A DNA stretch of 64,000 nucleotides from Pleodorina starrii. Taxonomy: Eukaryota > Chlorophyta > Chlorophyceae > Chlamydomonadales > Volvocaceae. The translations under genes and the position numbers were made by a program. The DNA lies in assembly GCA_030267565.1 (NCBI GenBank), contig BRXU01000033.1:186001-250000 (forward strand), given 5' to 3'. The notes below the pieces were generated by a model. The model was not told the DNA's origin. It made no database searches and saw nothing but the letters and a program-made list of their open reading frames with translations. The stretch's first letter is position 1; each line of letters begins with the position of its first letter. Of this stretch, positions 37,855 through 49,500 are shown piece by piece.

Positions 37855-37973
37855 GTCCGAGCTCGTTGTGTTTTTGTAAAGTTATTTCTTCTAAAGTTTA
37901 AGTTACGACTGACTGAATACTATCGCTCATTCCGTTTTCCTCGCCTTGGCTTGGCAGGAAAGCCGGGTCCATG

Positions 37974-40900
37974 ATGGCCAAACGGGGCCTACTGCTCCTG
38001 CCGGCTCTGTTGGCTTTAACATGCATAACATGCAACGGTAAGCTATTATTGTGGCAAAATGGTTGAGTAAATAGAGGCCGTTGGGCTGTTTCCGGAGTTT
38101 GCGGCCGCCTGCCACACCTTCCAAAACAGCATCCCAAAACAGTCGCACAACTCTTTTATTTTTGGACGAACATGTCCTAATAACATGTGTTGCAAACACC
38201 GTTCTCGGTTGAAAGGCGGTGAGCCGTATACCTGAATGACGGTTCAAGTGCCCTTATGTGTGACTCGCCAGTTATTCCAAGGTTTTTCTTTGATTTGCTA
38301 AGTTTTCGTGACTACCTATCCTCTTCAGGCGCGGCAGCCCAGGCTGTTCTAAACGGGGATGGCTCGACTGTCAATGTTACGGTTATTGTTGAAGGTAACA
38401 CCCTGGACGATTTCACCATGATGTGCACCGCCATTTCTCCTATCAGGTCTTAAAATGCAAAAGTGGATTGATGGTGCTCGTTGCAACATTCTATATGCAT
38501 GTTCCGCCGCGTACTTGGACACCTAGTACTGACGCTGTATTGAATTACGAAAACCTTATGTTCGTTAATCTTTGACTTCTACATTGTTACCATACCGTTG
38601 CTTAGTAGAATAATAAACATTTCGTTGATCCGCACAAGCATACTTATTAACTCCCGTCGTCTCGGGTCTTTCACACACAGGCACGGTGCAAGTCTTTGTT
38701 TCGCATGAAGACGCGTATTCAAGTTCAATTACTCCCAAGTCGCCAGAGATTTTCTACACGCTTGTGGACAACAAAGCGGACCTTGCTGACCAAGCCCCCG
38801 TACGCGTCGATTTTGGAGACAAGGGAGCATCGCTGACGACCGGCGACCTGGTGCAGGCACCCCTCACGCTGCAGCTGCAAGCCGAGAATGCCGCGCTACT
38901 CGGCTTGATGAGTAAGTCCTTCTCCGCCGTCGGGTGGAGCCGTCAATCCTGTGTCGTGTATATTCATTTTCTGGTTGATTGATTATGATCCACAGCGTTG
39001 CTGGACAGCGACAGAAATACATACGTGTTGCAAAGTTCCGATAGAGCAGTGCACTTGTTTTGTCATCACGTATGCGCCCCATATTTTACTCCACGCACTC
39101 TCCCCTCGATTCCCCCTCCCCGCACTCCCGATTCGATAAACATCTACAGATGGCGGCTCTTCCAGTCGCCGTTTGCTGAGCGAGGAGCACGAGGCGGCCC
39201 GTCGCATGGTGCTGGAATTTCACAACACTCGCCGCTCGTTGCAAGACTGGCGTACGCTTCGTGATACCGTTCAATTCTTGAAGCTCGCACAACCAGGACA
39301 CGTGCCGAAGGCAGATTCAGCAATTCTCATAAACCGGCCGAACGACAAGGTAAGAAGTTATTGTGCCCATTATCGGTCATGTGTCTGCCTGTCCTGCGTC
39401 CCAAGCATCACAGGCGGGATCAATTTATAAATCGTGCACCATCGGTCACAACCAGTTGGACCACCGTAATAATAATTAGGTGACATTGTATCATGTTGTA
39501 TCATGTTGCAGGATCTGTTTGTAACCGATGGCAAGCAGCAAAATGTTACGTCTATTACATTTGTTGTCAAAAGTTCGTCCTGCGGCGTCAACCCCGCTCT
39601 AGATGCGGGTCTTGTACGGCAATGGATGTTTGACAACGGAGACGACGCCTCCATTGTGGCGACCATGCAGCGCTATTACAATGTAAGTGGAGAGACACGC
39701 TGTTGATCTATCTGTACTGTGTGTACAAACCATCATATCGATTTTAACGTTGCAGTATTCATTAAGGTCGTTACTAATACATGACGCCGGCCCGTAAACG
39801 AAGTAAACTCCACGCTTGATTTCCACATGCAGTTTCTGCTGGCGCCTTATCGTGTCTTGTTTCTCGTTCTGCTCGCAGACCTGCTCTTACGACCAGATGA
39901 CGTTCCGCCCTGAGAACAACTTGGTGATCGACATCGACATCCCTTGCGCGGGCAATACGTCGCTGGGCCCATACGACCTTATAAACGGAAAAGGAAATGG
40001 AAACAGCAATGATAACGAGCTATATGGCCTTCCTGAGCTGGCCAAGGCATACTTGCAGGTAATTGGCCAGCAATCAAGCCTGTTAGCAAACCGTTGTTCT
40101 GCGATTCGCCTTTGTTTGTGGTCTCCAAGGTCTGACTTGCAATCAGTGACAATGTATCCGCCCGAATATGCATAATATATATCGCCGATACAGCAGCCAC
40201 TGCCGCTGCAACATACCCAGGTGCTTGCTATTGGCGCAGAGCTCAACAGGAATGCGAAAGCCGTGTGTTGCCAACAAAATGAATGCCGTTGTTCTGTCAA
40301 CATGTATGCCGTTACTTGTGCCAAATTTTATGCCACAGAAAAACAACCCCACGCTGTTCAGACGTTGGTCCTCCTACAGCCGCAAGATATTCATTTACCC
40401 CTTCAACTGGCACACGCTCTACGCTGAGTTTGCTGGCCTGGTGAGTATGCATGCGTGGTATTGATCATAGTTGACTTAATCCCAACGGGAAGCGCGCCGA
40501 AAAACGCACATGCACACATCGACTTGCATGCGTACCGTCTTGGTAACACAAACAGTGCGCCTTTCGAAAGGGCGAAGACACTGCTGCGGGAATCGCACGG
40601 TTCTTGTAATAAGACGTGGTCATTAAAGAAACGTATACGGCTCTTCCACGCGTGGCCTTGCAATAATAAACAAAACGCGCACTTGCAGGCAGTAATGGGC
40701 TGTACCCCAACATCCGCCAACTGCTATACCTGGATTAACATCGGCCCACGAGAACTGTTTTTGCGGTCAAAGACGGTCTTCGAGGAGCTGGGTAAGTGAA
40801 TTAATATGGTTTGCAGTAGACTCAGCTGATCATCGGCCTATATAGCATCGAATCCTGCAGTTGGCGCTTGATTTCGTTGCTAATGCATATCTGTCTTCAT

Positions 40901-43545
40901 GTAACACCCGCAGGCCACAACATGGGTCTCTCCCACTCCGCAAGCGTTATGTGCAACGGCGGCAACTGCTTCAAGGACCAGTACGGCGATACCACCTGCC
41001 CCATGGGCTCCGCAATGCCCATCGACATGGAGAAGCAGTTCGTTTGCATGAATGCAGCACAAGTAAGGACCGGGACGCCTGAGCGGAGAATGCTGGTAAC
41101 CCATTTGAAACCGACCAGGATGAATGAACCGGTTTCCGGTGGACCCCAAGTATCAATCGTCAGTGCACACTGCATGTGAAAGATATCACAGAATACAATG
41201 GCGATGATGCCTCTCCGTATCTGTAATCTCCAAGCATGGCTTAGAATCCGTACCACTCTGACAATCAAACCGGCGACATATATTTGGTTTTGTAAACGGT
41301 ATCCCCTAGGAAGTGCCTGAGAGTTAGGGCACTGAATCGGTGACCGAGAGGTCACCAATTCGATCCCGGCCTTCGCAGAGGGCTGGGTGACCGATGGGGG
41401 CCCTGGTGTGGGAACGAACAGCAGGTGATCGCATGGCTCTTTAGCCGTGTCCCTGTCCCCTGCACTGGCAGAACTCATCACGGTTGAATGTTCAACAATG
41501 ATGTGTCTGGCATATCTGGGAAGAATGCGTGCGGGTACCCAGATGTGATCTGAGTGAGACGGAGCCCAGGCACGGAGTGGGTGGGAGAAGCAACCCATCT
41601 TAGTCAAAAAGGCGGTCACCGCGGTAATGGGCTGTACCCGCCGATGAGGCATCAGTCTGTTCCCTTAATCCACGCTAGGGCCTACGGTCCAGCGTAAAAC
41701 TTTCTTTCTTTCTTTCTTTCTTTCTATGTACACGGTTCCGCTGTACTCTTAACATGATCATTATGCATCTGCGCATGTTGTTGATCATTCATGAAGCTGC
41801 AAACTCAATTGACCATGATGGCATAGTTATACTCTACTGACGCAGCCATAAACTATGATGTGCGTGCCTTTCGAACGCAGTCATACAAGGCTGGCTGGTC
41901 AAAGCCAATCCCGGGCGGTCATCTCAACGCCTTCGCCGATCTCAAGCCGGGTGTCACACGCGAGTTCAACCTACCCTCTATGCATTCTACCAAGGAAAAC
42001 ATGCTGCGCATTGTCACCGACCCAGTTAACAGCGTTATTGATGACAGAACAACTCGGCCGCAGCGCGCCCTGTTCGTGTCATACAGGTGCGCTATTGCCC
42101 TTGTGGGTCGTTAGTTTCCTTTTCTCCGTGCTGTACGGTATTTGACTACCATGCTGAAAGGCATTTAATTCCCCTTGGGCCCCCGACTCATATGGGTTTG
42201 TTTGTTCATGTATGACTGGATAGGACATGCACTCCCACCCATGTGCGGTCGGAATCGCCAAGCGTCCCGAGTTCGATGTTTACACTTGCCTTAGTCCCAG
42301 CTGATAACAGTGCGAGCATAATCGAGTGTGTTCGCTGATTCAACTTGCAATCTCTCTGTATTCGCAGGGTTGGCCAACAGGCCCACGGATCGTACGACTC
42401 GGGGTTGAATTACCTCAATAATAAACGTATATGGTAGGTTGTCGGTGGCCAGGATACAACAGACGTTTGGAATATGCGTACATCCTTACTCTTTTTGTCC
42501 TGTCAAAACATGACAACAGTTCATCACCTTGTTTTTACCGTATCGCGGCATGCCGGATCCCCCAAATAAAGAGAAGTGTGTCACCTGGTTCTCGGCAACC
42601 AAATTAGCGGAAACGAACAATCGCCATTTGCATCTAGGTTTGCCGCTCTCACCTGCTGTGATGCACGTACTCCTGCATTCGCCTATCTTCAGTACATGCA
42701 AATTGTAGCCTCCCTTGTAGTTACAAATGCATAGGTTGGCAATGACCAGGTGCCATTGCTGCTCTGCCCTCTCAGGGTCCATGAATACAATCAGACGGCA
42801 AATGGCTTCACGGCCAACATCTTAGCACCCCCGACCGTGCTCGCTGTATTATCGGACGAAACACCGCCTCCGTCCACTTTTAACTGGGGCGTCCTAAATC
42901 GGTCTTTCACTCAGCTGGTTCCAGGACTAGGCGGAGTCAGGATTGCAATCAAGAGCAGAACGGATCGGGCTGCGACCGTGTCCGTGTGCCGCTTTGTATC
43001 ACAGACGGAGGCAACTGGAGGCATTTCTTGTCGCGATGGTGTTGACAATGACTGGTGAGCGGCATGCTTGCCAAATCGGCGGTTGGTTGTGAGGCCTGGT
43101 TCCGAAGTGGACCTTTGATCCTCATCAGCTTTTTTTGATCTGCATGCGAGCTGTTGAGCACCCACCCTTTTTACTTGTTAGTTCCTTCACTGGGTACTAC
43201 GTATCAATGGTTACCTATTTCATTGCAGCGTTAATGGAGCGTGCATACAATTATAGATACTCATCCTCGCCATATATAGTTGGAAGATGTTCTCTGAGTA
43301 TCCATCTGGGACCCCCATATCTCTGGATTTCTATATATGCAGTGATGGACTGGTGGATATGGCCGACCCAGATTGCAACCCTGCACTGCTCCTCCCACCT
43401 CCGGTGCTATCATCGCCGCCACCACAGCAGTCGACCGCGCCGCGTGCGCCGGCGATACGGCGATCACCGCCGCCACCAAAGCAATCGACTCGCCCTATGC
43501 CGTCATTGCAGCGTGCGCCCATCAACATCTCCGTTGTTGTGCAAG
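37974..43545 (+). CDS. Module 5a: M11 metalloproteinase with EExxH site and fused proline-rich linker
   Basis: Exons: 37974-38037, 38329-38394, 38681-38911, 39150-39349, 39512-39682, 39879-40058, 40339-40440, 40689-40791, 40914-41062, 41881-42086, 42368-42433, 42776-43054, 43343-43545. Signal peptide in exon 1, SSSRRLLSEEHEAARRMVLEFHNTRRS in exon 4 (quoted in parts: RRLLSEEHEAARRM, VLEFHNTRRS). The metal-site residues are FEELG | HNMGLSHSAS, so the first ligand position is Glu instead of Gln or His. The Met-turn region reads TTCPMGS, with Cys for the Asp found in the other copies. Both changes suggest altered metal binding. After DNDCDGLVDMADPDCN the linker has about 45 residues rich in SPPP, then INISVVVQ, which corresponds to the end of exon 2. 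If the intron at 43546 were retained, translation would stop at 43617-43619. Intron 9 hosts SINE copy A. Confidence 0.82.
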
Positions 43546-46500
43546 GTAAACGCTCGCCCCACCTTTCTTACGCATCCTGCAGGTTCAGTTCTGCTTTCTC
43601 TGTTCACTCCCCGGCATAAATTACGTGCGTTCACTGAGTCAGGATGAAACCACAGCGTTGACAAATGCTACACATGGGCAGTTTATCCTGCCCTACTATA
43701 TTCGCTTTACCCGCCCTATGCAGGCATGGTGCAAGTGTACGTCAGGACCATCGACACCAGCACGGAAAATGTGTCACGCGATACCGTCCAGTCCGAGGTT
43801 TTCCACACTCTTATCGATACACAAGAGAAAAGCAACTCTGGCAAGGCTCCTGTCCGCGTAAACTTCGGCGGAAAAAATGCCGACCTGAACACCGGCGACG
43901 TGGTGCAGACACCCGTTACCCTGCAGCTTCCCGCCGATGTCGCTGAACGCCTGGGCCTTGGTAAGGTCATACCATAATCTGTTGAAAGTGTAAACTCTGG
44001 GAGACACTACGAATACGTTTCCAAGGGTCAAAATCTCGCTACGTGAGCCAACAGTCTGCCCGTTTCCCGACTGATCTATTATCTTTATTCTCGAGCCTTA
44101 TTATACCTCCGATTGCCCTATCCGCTCGCCCACAGCTTCAGATGTCAGCTCCTCCGGCCGTCGCCTGCTGAATGAGAAGCATGAGGCCGCTCGCCGCATG
44201 ATACTGGACTTCCACAACACCCGCCGTTCACTGCAAGAATTTTCTTCTTTGTTGGCCGCTATAGAAGAGGAAGGCGTTTTTGCGCCAGAAGTGTCGGCTG
44301 ATACGACAAGCCTGTTGAAATCGGACAGCACTGTCGATAAGGTCCGCCCACCAGCTTTATTGCACAGCACATAGGGAATTCGTGATTCGTTCCGTGACAA
44401 CCATTGACACCAGCTCAGGCTGGAACCAATTTTTATTATGACGAAATATGTGCACATTTATACTTGGTTTGGCAACTGTTGACAGCCCGCATCATATATA
44501 TAGTGCCGCCGCAGCAGTGTGACGCGCTGCCATGTGCCGCCTTGCAGGATCTCTTCGTCGTCGATGGAAAGCCGTTGGATATCACCTCTTTTACATTTCT
44601 CTTCAAGAGCTCTTCGTGCGGCATTACGTCCGCCCTTACCGTCGATGCCGTACAGCGGATTTGGTTTGAACGCGGCGAAAATGTCCCGATAGTCAGCACA
44701 GTCGAGCGCTGGTACAGGGTGAGTGGCGTTGGTGGGGTATGTACTACTTAGTTATAATTCGATCACGTTTGCGAGAGAATGAAGGCGAGTTGGCCAGTTT
44801 TATCAGATCCTACGCAGGTCTGTTCCGTGGGTAAAATGTGGACAGCAGAGCTCTTGGGAACGCAGGTCTGTTCCGTGGGTAAAATGTGGACAGCAGAGCT
44901 CTTGGGAACGTATGCAAGTCAATGTTGTCCAGCCGATGACCGGAGGCCCTGCATGTTGCGCCAATGCATACTCTGGACTGCTACGCCTGCCTCGACAATT
45001 GCACGCCGCTACGATATCTTGCCCACAGCCTGAAATAAAGGGTTACCAATGCCCCGCGCTCCGGCTCAAACGCTACCAAATTGCAACATACAAGCTGATA
45101 TTCAACATGTATAGCCCTTATTAGCTTATTCACTTCAATCTGGGCCCTGCGGATTGATCTACCCTATATATCCGCAGATGTGTTCGTACGGCCAGACGTT
45201 CTTTAGGCCGGGCAACAACCTGGTATTTGAGGTGGACATCCCCTGCAATGGCCAGATGTCGAGGGGACCCTACAATCTCAGGACCGGAAGAGGAAACGGC
45301 GTTAATAATGATAACGAATTGTGGGCCCTAGCCGAGTTTGCCAAGACCCACATGCAGGTATTCGTACTAGACCCGGCTTACTCGTGCTTGTGTGTGTTGT
45401 TACATGGTTGGGGGTACGTGCCCCTCTCATAAACAAAACACCCATACGAGCCGATGGCCCAAGGGAACAAAAACGCCTAAAAGCACGACAGTAGAAAACC
45501 GCCCATGCAGGAGAAGGAGATACTAGCGGCCAAAGGGCACAATTGAGTTGCGGCGGGCCCAGATGCGCTCAAGCAGAGATGGGATCCCCCAAACAAGGGG
45601 GATCCCATCTCATCGCTTCTTCCATACCCTCGAATTGAAGGAACCCTTCATCCGCGCGGATGCTACTATAAGCAGGGTACTCATTATGACATGCTTCTCG
45701 TCCTCTATTTGACCATCCGCAACGCAGCAGGGACATTTTTGCTCAGTCCTAGGGACATGAACTCGTGATCTGTTGGCCGCAACCGCCCAACAGCACAATC
45801 GAAACTGCAAATATTGGTGCTTGTGAGATTTCTTGTGAGATTTCTTGTGAGATTTCTTGCAATTTTATACCGTTGCCTTCGATTTGTCCTTGACTTCGCA
45901 GCGAACCAACCCTGGGTTGGCCACGTCCTGGGACAATTACCGCCGCAAGATATTTCTCAGTCCCTTTCCCTTGGCGGCGTTTTCAGGCCAGGTACGTTTG
46001 TGTGCAAATAAACGTGCCGCTGTGCGCCAAATGTCAACAGTGTGAAAATTAAGATGCGGATTAAAGTAACACTGTGAGCAAAAACATATGGCGTGGAGGC
46101 CGGGACTCGAACATAGAATTTCCACACATATCGATGAATGCTTTACCGTTCAGTTACCTTCTAAACATTAGGCATCGCACGTGAGCTGTCGCAATAGTCG
46201 AAAGCGTCGTTCTACTAAACCCCTACCAGTTATCAACTGCACAACCCACCCTGTTAACGGACGCATCCGCTTTTGTGGGTAACTTATTTGTAACTTATAA
46301 CTTATTTGCAACACTTGGGTCCGTCACGCTGCTGCACGAGAAGATTTAGGTCTGCTGCAGCGTCGCATACGCCCCCCTTAAAGGTTTTCCTAAACGAGAC
46401 AATCAACGTTTTCGACACGTTTTTTATACACATCGAAACACCTCTGTTATAATTCTATGTCCGTCTTGCTGGTCGTAGGCGAGCCTGGGATGTGCTAAGG

Positions 46501-49500
46501 ATGTTGATTGCAACGCTTGGATTCAAATCAACAGAGGCTTCGTCGACGTCCATACCCTTGTGCAACACTTGGGTAGGTGTGCTCCAAGCGCGCCATCAAC
46601 CAGACCACCTTCAAGCGAGAGCCGTCCGGCGATCACACCCGCCTCCTGATTAATAATAGATGCACACTTGAAAACATCTGATACTAAGTGGTCCACAGTG
46701 CGTGATACCTGGTTAATTATGTACGTCTGCCCTGACCTGTGACTCGGTGTAGGCCTCAACATGGGCCTTGCACGTTCGGCTGCTAGGGTGTGTGAAAACG
46801 GTAATAATTGCTGGCTGAACGAGTCGGGCGACAGAACAGATCCGATGGGCACGGTGGCGCCCTTCACAAATTTTCGACAGAACAAAGCATTTGTGTGCAT
46901 GAATGCGCCCCAGGTGAGAGATCCATGTGTCCCTTGCTGACCAGCTGGTGACCGCCTTGTCTTCGTGTAGGGCCAATGTCACATACCCGGGCGGCATCTG
47001 CATACTACTCCGCCCCTATGAACATCGTCAAACCTGTCAGCTGTAGTTCCATAGTTCGCTGATCGCGGGAACATGTGCTTCATCTGGATGTCAGCAATGC
47101 ATATTCCGTTTGCTTCAGTTGAAATACATTCACGACGGACACATACCTTACACATGCTCGCTCTCAACCCCCACCGCGGTGGCGGGGGAGGACTGGGACC
47201 GGGGAAACCCGTCACCCCACCTCCTCTGCTTCCTCAACCCACGCCTCAGCCTCCGGTCGGGCGTATATACTTTTTATTATATTTCTTCATCACGTCGCCA
47301 TAGTTTTTTGGCACCGTCGGCTCGCCATGCTGGTACAAAGCATGCATATGCAATGGTGCTATCAGTTCCCTATACCATGTGTCTTGTGACAGATGGTATG
47401 GATGGTCAGCGTGGTGGTATAATCCGTTTACGATGATGGCTTTGTATGCTGCCTGCAGTCGTACAAGGCCGGCTGGACGACGATTAATCCGGGCAACCAC
47501 CTTGCCGCACTTATTTACCTTTCTCCTGGCCGGGCGCGAAATTTCACTCTGCCGTCTATGGGACTGAGCAAGGAAAGTGTCCTGCGCATCATCACGGATC
47601 CACGGATGCCTAATGTGAACCCTAACAACAACATGCCTCAGCGCGCACTGTTTGTGTCGTATCGGAATGCTTTCTCTCCCACCCGCCGGTAAGCCAGTTC
47701 ACAACGCGAAACGCGAAATAATTTTGCAGTTTGCGTGTGGACAATGTGCATCGCTTGCTCGCTTGAACTCCCTGCCCGCAAATATTTGCTGCAAGCACTG
47801 GCCCATACATCTGCTTAAGTTGTAGTATTGTTGTAGGCATAATTCAACTTTTATAATAAACAATGATGCGGATTCATCGAATGTGCCCTGCCTTTCCATT
47901 TGCAGAACCGACGAAATGCCTCTAGCCGCAACTTATGACTCCGGCTTACCCCTCGACACGCGTGGGTCAGTCTGGTAAGTTTCACTGAAAAAATGCCAAT
48001 GTATGTGCTTCCCTATGCACGTGCTTCTTGATTGCCTTCATCCTTTTCTAGCTGTAATTGCCAGTTACTGATTATGCCAATATCTTGTGTCGTACCTCTA
48101 CTTCCCAAGGATCCACGAGTACAATGGGACGGCCGACGGAATGCCCGCCAATCTCAACAGCCCACCGATCCTTCTTGGCTCTTTGACCGACATTGCGAGT
48201 GGCACCGAAAGCCGATCGTTCAGATTAAATATCCCTGGATTTGACGGCGGCCTTAACATTACTGTCATGGAAATCAAGGGTATGACCGAAGCCATTGTTT
48301 CAGTGTGCCGTTTCCAGCAAGAAACCGAGGTTATTCAAAGGTTCTCCAACCAATGCTATGACGGTGCCGACCAAGACTGGTGAGTTAGTTGGATTCCGAG
48401 GATGCTCAAGGATTTTTGAATTATGGGCTTACGCAATACGCAAACACATACATGCAGTAATTTATGCACACGCAAGTGTGCTGGATTCACATGCATTAAT
48501 CTAGATGGCTGCCCTCATGCGATTGCACAAGCGGCATTAGCCACAACGAAGCTATAAATGGTTGAATCTAGTTATCGAAGGCATTAGTAGTACCACCTTT
48601 TAGCCACCATGAGCGCATTTATGACGCTCGCCGAGACATAGCTCGCTGCTGCTCATCAAGCCCCTGCAATCTAAGAGTTGAATGAAGTATTACAGACGAC
48701 CCGAGAAGATGAAGACAAGATAAATATACAGTTTCATTATATCCATGCGAGCAGCAGCATGCGGATGGTACATGCCTTTGTTCCCTGTTGAGGTTGTAAC
48801 TGGGGCGTGCTTTTTATGCCGTCGTTACTGCACGCAGTGACGGGCTGTTTGATGAAAATGACCCGGATTGCAACCCGTCGCTGCGCCGACCGCCGTCACC
48901 GCCGCCGCCACCGAGCCCCCCGCCACAGCCACCGCCGCCGCCGTCACCGCCACCAACCCCGCCTCCGCTTTCGCCTAGTAGGTGTTAGCATTGTGTGTGG
49001 CTACGGCGAAACCTAGTCTGTCACATGTGCGAGACGGTGCTCCTGCACGTGCTGTCCTGATAACAACCTTCCTTTTTTAAGCCGCAACCTTTCATTTACT
49101 TACATACACTTAGGACTGCATGCAAGCCGCACCTATTGTTGCGTAATTCTGCAAATTGATCAGATTACAACAGCATGCTGCCGTGAGCACTTACAAAACG
49201 CTCGGACTGCGCTCCTTGTTCCCTTCCGGCCCATGAACAGTGAGAACCGTGAATGTGTGGGTGCAAGGTAAGATACCGTATTTGACTCCTATTTGTGCAT
49301 GAGAGAATGAACTGTACATATTGCACTTCTGGAATGGGAATTTTGTGATAGCGGAGTAATGACGATAAGGGTTTTCAGAGGGGGGAGCGCATTCTGTACC
49401 TTCACAACCACGGCACTCGCACACATGCATGATATGATGGTAATAATGTTTATTAAAGATCATATCGTGCACCAGTGCGAGCGCCGAGTGGGGAAAATGC

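Noticed and set aside
41596..41652. Minus-strand frames across the SINE copies (with shared MPHRRVQPITAVTAFLTKMGCFSH)
   Set aside because: The repeated peptide is a translation of the SINE body, which is non-coding.
48986..48988. TAG stop directly after the proline-rich exon of module 5b, taken as the end of a separate gene
   Set aside because: Possible, but a phase-correct donor precedes it, no TGTAA follows, and module 5c has no promoter or signal exon; fusion is preferred, with this kept as the alternative.
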